From contig CM030943.1 in NCBI GenBank assembly GCA_018136815.1, forward strand, positions 3,203,885-3,267,884: a stretch of DNA of 64,000 nt, in the 5' to 3' direction. This stretch comes from Isochrysis galbana (taxonomy: Eukaryota; Haptophyta; Isochrysidales; Isochrysidaceae). A model generated the notes under the pieces. That model worked only from the letters and a program-made list of their open reading frames with translations, ran no database searches and had not been told where the DNA came from. Positions 20,451 through 30,879 of the stretch are shown here, piece after piece; position 1 is the first letter of the stretch; every line of letters starts with the position of its first letter. A program made the position numbers and the translations under genes.

Positions 20451-21443
20451 CTAAAAGGTGACCGTGCCGGGCCGCTCCGTACGGCGCGATCCCCGCCCGC
20501 CATGCGCGCCACCCTTGCCCCCCTTGGGCCCCCGTCCGCCCGCGGCGCCGCGTCCCCCGCCGCGCCCCCCCGCCGCGCGCCCGCGTCCCTTGGACGCGCA
20601 GGCACGGCCCGCCGCCCCTCGACCGTCGCCGCCATCCTCGAGCCGCGCGCCGAAGCGGCACTTTTTGAACTTGGCGCACGGCTCGCACCGCGTCTTTGTG
20701 CCGTGCCACCCGCGCTCAGCGAGCGCCGCTTGCTTGGCGGCTGCGAAGACAAACTCGTTGCCGCAGTCGCGGCAGACCAGCCGCATATCCCTGAAGACGC
20801 TGCCGTCGGCAGCGGTGAACGTGGTCGGCTTGCGCTGCCCAAAGATGTCGTCGAGGCTGGCGCCACTGTCGTGCGCACGCCTGGCGCGCTTTGCCGACCG
20901 CGCCGGCGCCGTTTGCGCTGGCTCCTCTGTCGGGCGGATCAGCGGGAGCGCGCCCGCAAACAGGTCCTCATCGCCCCCCTCCGGCTCCCCCGGCGCGTCC
21001 GGCCGCTTCCTCCTCTCCCCCTCCTTGACAAACTCGTCCGGCTGGCGCTCCCCCTCCGCACATCCCTTGGCTGCTTGCCTCCTCCGCCTCCGTCGCTCCG
21101 CCTTGCTGATGTGAGCGCGCGGACGCAGCGTCGCGGCCGTCTGCTGCGGCTGAGACTCGTCTGCGCCCTCTCCCTCCTCTGGCGCAGCCACGGCTCGAGA
21201 AGAGCGCGAGGAGAGCGGAGCGATTGGGTGCGGTGTGTATCCTGAGAGTCTCGATCTCGGCTCTGCGGCTCGGCCTGAAAGGATCTGAGCGCGGAGAGCG
21301 GCGGCAGCGGCCCTCGCGGCTTGGCCCCTAGGTGGGGCTTCTTCTGCCTCTGCCTCTGCCTCTGCCTCAGCAGCTGCCTGGCGAGCGAGGAAGTGGTGGG
21401 CCCTGCCTGCGGCTGCGACGGCGCGCCCGTCGAAGGAGCTCAT
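20451..21443 (-). CDS. Zinc-ribbon protein with RGG-type basic tail
   Basis: ATG at 21443 (MSSFDGRAVAAAGRAHHFLA) gives 330 residues in one exon; the frame extends further upstream only through proline-rich low complexity. Near residues 245-285 lies a zinc ribbon of the zf-trcl type: LVCRDCGNEFVF, then AAAKQAALAERGW, then RCEPCAKFKKCRF, with the CxxC pairs intact. The C-terminus is Gly/Arg-rich (GRGRAAGGRGGGRGAAGGRG), typical of RNA-binding proteins, and the middle is basic (KAERRRRRRQAAKG). Function is likely nucleic-acid binding; no pathway can be assigned. Confidence 0.75.
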   Translation of the reverse strand: MSSFDGRAVAAAGRAHHFLARQAAAEAEAEAEAEEAPPRGQAARAAAAALRAQILSGRAAEPRSRLSGYTPHPIAPLSSRSSRAVAAPEEGEGADESQPQQTAATLRPRAHISKAERRRRRRQAAKGCAEGERQPDEFVKEGERRKRPDAPGEPEGGDEDLFAGALPLIRPTEEPAQTAPARSAKRARRAHDSGASLDDIFGQRKPTTFTAADGSVFRDMRLVCRDCGNEFVFAAAKQAALAERGWHGTKTRCEPCAKFKKCRFGARLEDGGDGRGAAGRACASKGRGRAAGGRGGGRGAAGGRGPKGGKGGAHGGRGSRRTERPGTVTF

Positions 21444-21469
21444 TGCTGGCGGGGAAGGGTGGACGGGGG

Positions 21470-21650
21470 CGGGGGGGTTCGGGGGGGGGGGGGGGGAGAG
21501 GGCGGAGAGCAGAGAGAGAGGGAAAGGGAGAGGGGGGGGGCCGCGCGGAGGGGGGGGAGGGGCCAAAACAAAATGGGGGGGGGGGCAAAAAGAAAAAAGG
21601 GGGGGAGGGGGGGCAGAGAGGGGAGAGGGGAGGGTTTGGCTTTGGCCCCA
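21470..21650. repeat. G/GA-rich low-complexity tract
   Basis: Long G-runs and GAGAG tracts lie immediately upstream of the zinc-ribbon gene (which reads the other way, so the sense strand is C/CT-rich). Confidence 0.8.
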
Positions 21651-21654
21651 TACC

Positions 21655-21733
21655 GGGGGGGGCAATGATGGATAGCAACCCTCGATGGAAAATTTCTTTC
21701 CATCGAGGGTTGCTATCCATCATTGCCCCCCCC
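21655..21733. other. Perfect 37-bp hairpin
   Basis: 21655-21691 and 21697-21733 are perfect reverse complements with a 5-nt loop (ATTTC). The arms consist of 8 G followed by CAATGATGGATAGCAACCC and TCGATGGAAA. No mismatch is present, so the structure is recent or maintained. Confidence 0.95.
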
Positions 21734-22029
21734 CCCCCCCCCTCTTACGTAGAGGCATGAGCTTCGTAGAACGGCCCGCTTCTTGAAGTGGTTCGCAACG
21801 TTCTCAATGGCTCCCACGGCCAAGCCCAAGCCCAAGCCCAAGCCTCCCTCGCCTTTAGAGATGCCTAAAATCAAAGATCAAAGGGCACTTACTACACTGT
21901 ACATTGTGCAGGCGCGCGACAAGGCCAAGGCCTACGATCTTTGAGAGCGAGAGCGAGAGCGAGCTCGCCGCGCATCATTTGAAGCATGCCATCTAGTGTG
22001 CTCTTATTGTCAACATGCAACATGTGGCA
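21734..22029. other. Intergenic
   Basis: Contains a short AAGCCC tandem (about 21821-21842) and a GAGAGC tandem near 21942-21962. No gene seen. Confidence 0.45.
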
Positions 22030-22118
22030 TGTGGGGGAGGCCGCGCGCGCTGCTTCGGCCTGGGTCGTGAGATAGATTAAATTAAATTATTAATGTTATA
22101 TCCTAGCCAACCATAGAT
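22030..22118 (+). repeat. Dispersed repeat R, partial copy
   Basis: GTGGGGGAGGCCGCGCGCGC, then GTGAGATAGATTAAATTAAA, then TTATATCCTAGCCAACC. Matches 27973-28075. Confidence 0.75.
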
Positions 22119-22229
22119 TTATTTCTCATAAATATATCATTAAATTATGTTACGAATGGTCCAGAATGGTGCCCCCAGCGCCCTTTCAAACATGGCACCG
22201 ACCCTAGAAATCAGGCTCTAGGCGCGCAC

Positions 22230-23085
22230 AATATGGACTGCCTGCTGTTGTATCCAGGCTTTTTAGCCTGGATAGTTCTACGAGCTCCACGGTTAGACTG
22301 GGGTTCCCCAGTCTTCTACAGTCAAGCTCGCCTTGCCTGGCCTGATCGCCCTATTTGCCTTGGCGGTTTGAGACGCCCAGCCGGCTTCCTTGTTGTTCCT
22401 GGTCCTGGCAATTTCGGTCCCGTGTTTCCTGATTGCTCTGTAGGTTTCCTGCCCGGCAAACATCGCCGGGATGTCTCCATTGGCGTGTCTGGGCGTGAAT
22501 CTTTTGAAAAACTGTTTCGTAACGAGCTCCTCCGCTCTTATGATATTTTCCGCTAGTGACGGGGCTGGTGTGAACGTGCGTCTTTTGTCTACCTACTACC
22601 TTACGATTGAGTTCAGCTATGACCTCCGGCCGGGCTGCTCCGGGCATCTCCACCATCTGGGCCTTCCTAGCGTCCGCTACCGCGTCTATTTCCGTTTGAA
22701 CGTAAGATCGCCGTCTGCGAATCTCCACCGCTTTAGCGAGGAGAATCGAGGATATCTTCCTCTTGGTCTCCGTCCATATCGAGAGCTTGTCCCTATAGTC
22801 CTCCTTCGGGAGGGCCGGATATTGCCGCCTGGTTGGCTCCGGCGGGCGATCCCTGGAACGGGGATCCTCCGGAGAGCCGAGAGAAAGAGGAGACGCCGGC
22901 ATCCATGTGGTGCGCGACGAGGGATCGTAATCGACGGCCCCCGCGTCGTCCCCAAGTCCGGGGCGACCACGGCGTGAGCGCGGAAAGGCGCAGCTCCCTG
23001 GGAACCTTCATCTTCATTGACTCCGGAAGCCGACCCTTTCGGGTCGGGAACCAGATCAGAAACGAGAACGGGTGCAACTTCGAGA
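22230..23085 (-). mobile_element. Ty3-like retroelement fragment in sense with the LINE piece
   Basis: Minus-strand translation from about 23085 to 22850 (EVAPVLVSDLVPDP, NEDEGSQGAA, SLGSPEDPRSRDRPPEPT) matches the ORF2 of the Ty3-like element at 36045-36295. After that it diverges into an open, charged stretch (KLSIWTETKRKISSILLAKA) down to about 22351 that is not in the 32-38 kb copy. It is an older or rearranged relative and cannot be functional alone. Confidence 0.7.
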
Positions 23086-23380
23086 CGCACCATGGGGAGT
23101 CCTTGTTGAGGCGGCAGGGCGCCAGTGGCAGGAGGCAGGGTCAAAGACTGGCCCTGCTGGTCTGCAGGGAACAGGACTCTGCCTGTTCCCTTCTTCTGGT
23201 GGTGTTGGGGAGGCGAGGGCGGGAGGATCATGTCGACGTCGCTGTCTGTGAGGGGGGCAGCCTGCGAGCGCTTCGGCTCCGGCGGCTTGGGGCGGCCCCG
23301 GTGGGGCGTCGTGGCGGCAGGGGGCTGGGAGGTGGGAGCGGTCGGCGCGCGCTCCATCGCTGAAACTATAACAATAGTTT
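23086..23380 (-). mobile_element. LINE 5' fragment (family B) fused to Ty3-like sequence
   Basis: 5' hairpin at 23363-23380, ATG at 23357. About 90 residues of ORF1 (through GLPMV) then pass directly, without loss of frame, into the Ty3-like sequence (RLEVAPVLVSD). Confidence 0.8.
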
Positions 23381-23919
23381 TTCGAGAATGAGAGCTTCTT
23401 AGGTCCGGGGTAGACACGGGAGACTACAACGAATGGACTCAAAAAGGTTGAGTCCACAGAACCACACAAACTAAGCCAAACGGGGCGAAAACTAACCACA
23501 CCTGGACGGACGGCCAGGCGTCGGCACCAGGGCAATTCAGCCACGCGCAGACACGCGACAGAGGGGTCGGCACAACGAGGGCAGACCTCGCTGGGGAGCT
23601 ACAACCGATGGACGAAGAGAAGACAAAAGACGGTCATGGAACATTTGATAACATCGAGAGAAAGTAAGAGAAGAGGCGGTACACCAATCGACGAGACCTT
23701 GAGGCTTAAAATAACCCACAGGTTAGAAGTAAAAGTTTGTCATCGTATGGAATACGACAGCGGCTGCTGGCGTTTTGGTGTTGATCCAGATATACTGGGT
23801 GGCAAACCAAGCATCATAGTCACAAATGCCACCCTTGCAGCTACGCCAATCGCCGCAGCCGGCCGCGTGCACCGCACCGAAATCGGCCACGCCCCCGGAT
23901 GGGGATGGGGATAATTGAA
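23381..23919. other. Intergenic, no gene recognised
   Basis: No supported ORF. The right end contains GATTGAACGCTTTT-like sequence resembling the tandem repeat at 40283-40418. Confidence 0.35.
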
Positions 23920-24424
23920 CGCTTTTGGTCTTGAAGTGAGGCTAGCTGTGTCTGTGCTGGCGCCTGTGCCTTGGGTCCAGCCGCTCCAGCGTACGATTTC
24001 TGAGTGTTGTTCTTTGAAGAGTTGGAGGCCGAAAAGGCCCCCATGATTGATTGTTGTGTGAAGTGCCCGCCCACGAGGGGTGCACTGGTGGTTGGAGTTG
24101 CCACCATGGGGGTGGCAGCAAAGCTGCCACCCACCATGTGGAGTCCTTGTTGGGCTGGCAGGCCAATGGAGGCAGGCGGTAGAGCCAGGGGCTGGCTCTG
24201 CTGGTCTGCAGGGAACAGGGCTCTCCCAGTTCCCTGCTTCTGTGCCTGGTGGGGAGGGGAGGGAGGGAGGATCATGTCGACGTCGCTGTCGGTCAGGGGG
24301 GCGGCCTATGAGCGCTTCGGCTCCGGCGGCTTGGGGCGGCCCCTGTGGGGCGTCGTGACGGCGGGGGGCTGGGGATCAGGAGCGGTCGGCGCGCGCTCCA
24401 TCGCTCGAACTATAACAATAGTTT
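23920..24424 (-). mobile_element. LINE 5' fragment (family B), nonsense-mutated
   Basis: 5' hairpin at about 24408-24424 and ATG at 24401. The ORF1 frame has an early TAG at about 24308-24310 (CGCTCATAG where sisters read CGCTCGCAG), then continues as MILPPSPPHQAQKQGTGRAL to about residue 160 before leaving LINE sequence near 23920. Confidence 0.75.
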
Positions 24425-24475
24425 TTGACGCCGCGACCCATAAAAATTTGTTCAAATCTTAAATTTTATTGTCCA
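24425..24475 (+). mobile_element. LINE 3' terminus, opposite orientation
   Basis: GCCGCGACCCATAAAAATTTG at about 24431, followed by an AT-rich tail, is the same 3' end as in the complete element at 12686-13824. It lies directly beside the inverted 5' fragment, which is the layout produced by twin priming. Confidence 0.65.
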
Positions 24476-25350
<875 letters not shown>

Positions 25351-26589
25351 ATGGCAGAGGTGCAGGATGCCGTCAACAAGCTGCTCAAGGCGACGAGCGG
25401 GGAAGAGAGGGCGACGGCGGCCGGTGAAATAAGAGTCCTCGCACTAAACGCCGACAACCAGGTGGCGATCGCCAAGGCGGGCGCCATCGCGCCGCTTGTC
25501 AAGCTGCTCGGCGATGGAACGGCCGAGGAGCGCACGGAAGCGGCGGGCGCGCTGTCGAACCTGGCGGCCAACGACGACAGCCAGGTGAAGATCGCCAAGA
25601 CGGGCGCCATCGCGCCGCTCGTCAAGCTGCTCGGCGATGGAACGGCCGAAGGGCGCACGAGGGCGGCGGGCGCGCTGTCGAACCTGGCGGCCAACGCGGA
25701 CAACCAGGTGGCGATCGCCGAGGCGGGCGCCATCACGCCGCTCGTCAAGCTGCTCGGCGATGGAACGGCCGAGGGGCGCACGAGGGCGGCGGGCGCGCTG
25801 TGGAACCTGGCAATCAACGCCGACAATAAGGTGGCCATCCCCGAGGCGGGCGCCATCGCGCCGCTCGTCAAGCTGCTCGGCGATGGAACGGCCGAGGGGC
25901 GCACGAATGCGGCGGGCGCGCTGTGGATTCTGGCGGTCAACGCCGACAACAAGGTGGCGATCGCCAAGTCGGACGCCATCACGCCGCTCGTCAAGCTGCT
26001 CGGCGATGGAACGGCCGAGGGGCGCACGGAAGCGGCGGGCGCGCTGCGGAACCTGGCGGTCAACGCCGACAACAAGGTGGCGATCGCCAAGGCGGGCGCC
26101 ATCGCGCCGCTCGTCAAACTGCTCGGCGATGGTACGGCCGAGGGGCGCACACAGGCGGCGGGCGCGCTGTCAAACCTGGCGGCCAACGGCGACAGCAAGG
26201 TGGCGATCGCCAAGGCGGGCGCCATCGCGCCGCTTGTCGCCTTGCTCGTGGGAGGCAATGACCAGGGGCGCACAACAGCGGCGAGCGCGCTTAAAGTACT
26301 CGGAGTTCAGAGGGAACCTGCTGAGTTGGCGTTGTTCCCTCAGCTGGCTCAGCTTTTGGACGAACTCAATCTAGGTGATAAATTCGGCGATGCGGTTGGT
26401 TGGTGTATCGAAAACGGCGCAGACAGCCTTGGCGATTTGCAGGAGTCGAAATTTGCCTCTGATCTGGGCGACCACCTGCGCCTCCCACATATCAAACACC
26501 ACAAGTTTGTGCGCGCACTACTCCATCTCGACGCGTCACATGCCGAGCCAACGGCGAGATCTGCCCCGGAGGACAAGTTCCAAGCATAA
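25351..26589 (+). CDS. Armadillo-repeat protein with C-terminal SAM-like domain
   Basis: ATG 25351 opens [20 protein letters not shown]; 412 residues to TAA 26587-26589. About eight 42-residue armadillo repeats (consensus [20 protein letters not shown], [20 protein letters not shown]) fill residues 1-320. The 126-bp DNA units are nearly identical, so they are young or homogenised. Residues about 330-395 ([46 protein letters not shown]) fit a SAM-type helical bundle used for oligomerisation. The stop is followed at once by ATG of the ADP-ribosyltransferase ORF in the same frame, so this may be the N-terminal part of one protein. An upstream extension of the frame through (CT)n is not credible. 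Confidence 0.85.
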
Positions 26590-27411
26590 ATGCTGATTTT
26601 GGGCCACGCGTCGGAGGCGGCTATGGGCCTGAATGCCGCTCTGGGGAACGATCCCAAGGAGCTGCCGTCCCTTCTGGAGCTCGACGAGCAGGCCATCGTT
26701 GAGGAGTTCGAGTCTCACGGCACCGAGGCCGACAAAGCCAACCTCCGCTACATTTTGCACGGCACAGCATGCGAGGAGCCGCTTCCCGACCACGTCCGCG
26801 ATCAACTCAAGAGTGGCAAGTATCACGGCGGTGCGCTTGCGCCCCACGAGTTTGATGAGGGACACCGGGGAATGAAGTTTGAGGACTTTGTGGAGCACCC
26901 CAATTGCGTCCAGGCAAAGCTGCGTCGGCCGCATGTGCTGTCTTTGCGCATGTACACCTCGTCTTCTTACCCAGACTTCAACACGCCCCTCCGCGAGCGC
27001 CAGAAGCCGCACCCGTTCAAGATGTCCGTCTACTGGCTCTCGGAGGCGATCAAACTTTTGCGCTCTATTGGAGCCCATATGGGCCAAGACTTCCATTCGG
27101 AAGTGAGCTTGTGGCGTGGCATGCGCGACATGAGCGTCTTGGAGGAATTTCGCCGACACGGTGGGACCGAGCTGGCGCCCATGTCGACCTCGCGTGACAA
27201 GACGGTCGCGTTCAAGTACGGCGCGTCGAAGGCCCCGCTCGTCTTCCACTACAAAGCGCGCGCGCTTGCACAGGGTGTCTCGATCAGCTTCCTGTCGGTG
27301 TACCCCAAGGAACGCGAGTACCTCTACCCTCCTCTCACATACCTCGCGCCCAACTCGGATACGAAAGAGGGCAGCTATCGCATCCTCGCGGTCGTACCGC
27401 AGATGCCGTGA
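26590..27411 (+). CDS. ADP-ribosyltransferase (R-S-E class), arginine-type motif
   Basis: 273 residues. The three catalytic features are present in order: Arg in EVSLWRGMRD (R176), Ser-Thr-Ser in ELAPMSTSRDKTVAFKYG (199-201), and the E-x-E loop in SVYPKEREYLYPP (E241, E243). The neighbouring SISFLSVYPKEREYLYPP stretch matches the ecto-ART/PF01129 pattern. E-x-E suggests transfer of ADP-ribose from NAD to arginine, or NAD hydrolysis. There is no signal peptide. It begins one base after the TAA of the ARM-SAM ORF and in the same frame, so it may have been, or may still be, the C-terminal domain of that protein. The alternative is a separate gene starting at 26590, but no promoter space exists. 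Confidence 0.85.
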   Translation: MLILGHASEAAMGLNAALGNDPKELPSLLELDEQAIVEEFESHGTEADKANLRYILHGTACEEPLPDHVRDQLKSGKYHGGALAPHEFDEGHRGMKFEDFVEHPNCVQAKLRRPHVLSLRMYTSSSYPDFNTPLRERQKPHPFKMSVYWLSEAIKLLRSIGAHMGQDFHSEVSLWRGMRDMSVLEEFRRHGGTELAPMSTSRDKTVAFKYGASKAPLVFHYKARALAQGVSISFLSVYPKEREYLYPPLTYLAPNSDTKEGSYRILAVVPQMP

Positions 27412-27972
27412 GGACGAGGGCAACACTTGCGTCCCGGGAATGACGCCATTGGTAGTTGATGTGAAAATGAAGCGCCCGGAGGAGCGGTGCGCAAGCTCAC
27501 GCAGGCAACTGATGCCCACATGATGCCCCTTAAGCGCTGCTTGCACGAAGCATTCGTGAGAATGTGCATCGCTTGTCGCGGCGGTCCTGTTGCCGCTCGT
27601 TGCAAAGCTAAGAGATACAAAGGGCCAAGCAAGCTTATGGCCCGGCCACTCACTCTTGCTCGAAGCACATTTTTCACCTCCACCTCCCGTGCGTCCTGGT
27701 GTCCAAGGGAGGCTTCCCGAGAGTAGCCCGGCCACTCACTATTATGGGGGTGCGGAGGGCACCCGCTACAATGGGTGAATAAAGGGCTAAATACGCTCCC
27801 TTTGGATTCCGGTTGGATGGATCAGCAAAATGATAACGAATTTTGTGCCTTCGATTGCCCGGTCACTCACTATGGGGTGGCAGATTGCTTGTGCTATTCC
27901 TAACCACCCTCCCTGTCCTTCCACATCCTCTTTCACTTCTCCCCGCTTCCTTCCTTGTTCCTTGGAGAACCG
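27412..27972. other. Intergenic with a recurring CCCGGYCACTCACT motif
   Basis: The motif occurs at 27641, 27727 and 27858. The 75-bp segment 27724-27798 is a minus-strand relative of the 72-bp dispersed repeat at 40566-40637 and 60679-60750. No gene is seen. Confidence 0.6.
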
Positions 27973-28175
27973 GGGTGGGGGAGGCCGCGCGCGCTGCTTC
28001 GGCCGGGGTCGTGAGATAGATTAAATTTAAATTAAATTATTAATGTTAATGTTATATCCTAGCCAACCCCACTATAGCTGATTGCACACAACTTTTCAGT
28101 CCCGGAATCCCGCCATGCCTGACGAGCCAGGTGTCCGAGTGGTACCGAGGGGAGGGGGCACTGCCCCCTCCCCTC
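27973..28175 (+). repeat. Dispersed repeat R, longest copy
   Basis: Contains all R segments in order: GTGGGGGAGGCCGCGCGCGC, AT-rich core, CCTAGCCAACCCCACT, CACACAACTTTTCAGTCCCG, CCAGGTGTCCGAGTG and a GGGAGGGGGCACTGCCCCCT palindrome. Non-coding. Confidence 0.75.
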
Positions 28176-28806
28176 GATATTTGTCCTCCCCCCAGGGCAT
28201 GCACCGACCCTGCGCACCCAAGCACACACCCTCTCCTCGAGGCCACGGTGGGGGAAAACCCCTTTCGGGTAAAAACGACGCAAGGGGGGGGGGGGGGCAC
28301 TCGTGAAACTAGGGGCTCAGAACCCAGAAGCGCTAAACTCTCTCGCCGAAGCGAGTGGCAGCGGCTCGTCGCCAGTGTTGGGGCATCAACTTGTCAGCTT
28401 ACATCAGTTGAGGGAGCGGATCACCGATATCAGCTTATATCAGCTTACAGACCTCTATCAGCTATTATCAGCCCCAAGGCCAAGGCTCTAAAGCAAGACA
28501 TTATCAGCTTATATTGGCTTTCTCTTTCTCATTCACACCAACATATTTACTCAAGCTCGGACTCGGGATCCTCGGGAACCATGTCCAACTCCCACGGTCC
28601 ACGGTAACACAGCAGACTTCCAAAGAGGGTGCAACCTCAGGTTTGGTTGTATTTTCGACAAGTGCCCCCCATGTGCACGGTATAAGTTCTACTTGAAGGA
28701 CCCCCTTATTAAAGTACAAACGTGCAGGTTTCAGAGCAGCACCACTTTTGATGACACCCCCGCGGTGAAGTCAGTTTTTTGTATCGGTATGTAGTAAGCA
28801 TTCCAG
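28176..28806. repeat. Non-coding with dispersed repeat G (copy 1)
   Basis: 28623-28733 (AGAGGGTGCAACCTCAGGTT to TGCAGGTTT) recurs at 30384-30495 and in part at 30600-30690. ATCAGCTTAxATC is repeated several times at 28380-28520. No gene is supported. Confidence 0.6.
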
Positions 28807-29345
28807 ATGTCACCGGTAACATATCAGATGGAGATGCCTAAAGACTTCTTGTTTGAACTTTATAAAAAATGCAACGATGCCATTGCCGCCAAAGAGTGGA
28901 CACTGGCAATTAGAATTGCGAGTAATTTAAGCTCATTGTCAGCTGATATGTACACAATTGCGAACACGCCAGTCGATAAACTCCACGTAGTTCTGCAATT
29001 GAATTCGGCAAAACAAATGCTAGAATTTTCCACTACACAACTGAAACAACAGGTCACACTCAATGCGACTGAACGACCGCGGGTAGCACATCCCCAAGAG
29101 GAGATGCCTAATAAGTTCTTGTTTGAACTTTATAAACAATGCAATGATGCCATTGCCGCCAAAGAGTGGACACTGGCAATTAGAATTGCGAGTGAGTAAT
29201 TTAAGCTCATTGTCAGCTGATATGTACACAATTGCGAACACGCCAGACGATAAACTCCACGTAGTTCTGCAATTGAATTCGGCAAAACAAATGCTAGAAT
29301 TCGCCACTGAAAAACTGCGAAAACAAGTCACAAGCATACAGAGCC
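28807..29345 (+). pseudogene. Duplicated small helical ORF, second copy broken
   Basis: ATG 28807 opens MSPVTYQMEMPKDFLFELYK. Two copies of a ~75-residue unit (FLFELYKKCNDAIAAKEWTL, then SSLSADMYTIANTPVDKLHV, then LNSAKQMLEF) lie about 270 bp apart. In copy two a 4-bp duplication at about 29191-29197 (GAGT) creates GCG AGT GAG TAA, ending the frame at 29199; the remainder continues in another frame to about 29330. Predicted to be all-helical. Family unknown; the start and end resemble no gene I know. Confidence 0.5.
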
Positions 29346-29346
29346 T

Positions 29347-29505
29347 TTGTCGCATCCGCGATCGACCTTTTTGTTTTAGAAGTTGTCTGCGTTTCTATGT
29401 CCCCTCCTTGCTTGCAGGCTAGTCACTAGTCACCGTCGCAGGATCCTACATTCGTCCATTCGCCCTTGTTGCCCTCGCCTCCTTTGTCGCCTCCCTTGCC
29501 GCCTG
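29347..29505 (+). repeat. Dispersed repeat H, copy 1
   Basis: GTCGCATCCGCGATCGACCT to CCTCGCCTCCTTTGTCGCC is repeated almost exactly at 62727-62868. Both copies end at the same point; at 62868 a LINE 5' fragment begins a few bases later. Confidence 0.8.
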
Positions 29506-30383
29506 CTTGCCCCTCACTCACCTGGCTTACCTCCTTGTGTGCTCCTCGCGTTTTAGGCTAAGTCGCGCGATCAGGTATCGCCGGTGCAAGGAACCGCCCC
29601 CATGTGTGACCCTGATTCCCCCTCAGGTGTTGGCCGTTGAATTATATCGTGGCGCTATTTTACTTCGGTCTTCATCAAATCACTTAAGGGTTTTCGAAAG
29701 ATTCCCTCCTTATTCCTGTGCGTAACTGTCGCCCCGTCGCCCCGTCGGATCGTCCGTCGCCCGTCGCCCCGTCGCTCTCTTGTCGGCATTCTCTTCCTTG
29801 TTCGGTCTGCCAGCGGGTTCCTGTGCGTTCCGTGATAGGGATACGTTAGTGTGGAGAGTGTTGACGTGAGTGTAGTGTCATCTTGTCGGTCCATCGGCCT
29901 CTATCTAGCCGTCTGTCGTCTGTCGTTCTTCGTTCGTCGCTCTCGTTCTCGTCCTCGTTCCCGCTCTCGTCCCTCGTTCTCAACACTACCTCAATACCAA
30001 ACCTCACCAATCCCTCAGCCCTAGCCTATCCATCCCGATCCACCCAGCCATGTCCGCTCCGTCGTCGCGCTCGCCCTCGCCCAAGCCCGTCCTCCCGCCT
30101 TCCTCTGCTGAGGACTGAGGAGGTGGTCCAGCCCGTCATTCCATCACCATCACTCCCGGCCTCCTTCGCCGCGCCTTCCGCCGATCGCCCCCCTTCCGAA
30201 TCATCGCATATCGAGCCCGTGGTCATGCTCGATCCGTCAGCCTTCTTGCTCTTATCAGGCTTATGCAGCGCAAACGCAAGGTTGCACTTGGCGGTCGAGC
30301 GCGTGTGTGCCTGGCTGAATGAGAATTAAGATGAGCACTCCCCGTGCGAATTGTTCGAGTTCTCTTTTTATTCAGCCGGTGGC
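29506..30383. other. Non-coding, Ser/Arg-coding low-complexity frames only
   Basis: Contains a CCCGTCGC tandem near 29729-29775 and TCGTTCTCGTC-type repeats near 29930-29990. ORFs here (such as 29883-30329) have no supporting domain. Confidence 0.4.
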
Positions 30384-30700
30384 TCTATCAAAGAGGGTGC
30401 AACCTCAGGTTTGGTTGTTTTTTTGGCGAATGCCCCCCATGTGGACGGTATAAGTTCTACTTAAAGGACTCCCTTATTAAGGTAAAAACTTGCAGGTTTG
30501 AGGCACTGGCGCAGATTTGACCGCAGAAAAGGGGACATTGACCTGCTGAATGAGATGAAGCTCCCCGTGCAAATTGTTTGAGTTCTCTTTTTATTTAGCC
30601 AATGGCGTGGCGTGCCCCCTCCCCCCCCCATGTGGACGGTATAAGTTCTATCTGAAGGATACAAACTTGCGATTTGACCGCAGAAAAGGGGACATCGCAG
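30384..30700. repeat. Dispersed repeat G, copies 2 and 3
   Basis: 30384-30495 matches 28623-28733; 30600-30695 is a shorter version. CAGATTTGACCGCAGAAAAG near 30511 and ATTTGACCGCAGAAAAGGGG near 30673 show that these two copies form an imperfect tandem. Confidence 0.7.
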
Positions 30701-30879
30701 CCAGTCCCGCCCTTTCACCGCGCCCTCGCTCCTCTTCAGCCGAACCAAAGCAAGTGGTTGCACCCCACCCCACCGTGCGAAGGCGCGCAGACGTCCCATA
30801 GGCGGAAGGAGAGCGGAGAGGCGCGCCGACGTCTCCTGACCGGGAGGGACAGTGGCTGGGCTGAGCGAGGACCGGACAA

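Noticed and set aside
20208-21245. 345-residue plus-strand ORF
   Set aside because: It is the antisense shadow of the zinc-ribbon gene, which has a real CxxC-CxxC motif and coding-like composition.
29883-30329. 148-residue Ser-rich ORF
   Set aside because: No domain, composition driven by TCGTTC/CTCGTC repeats; possible leader sequence of an unknown element at most.
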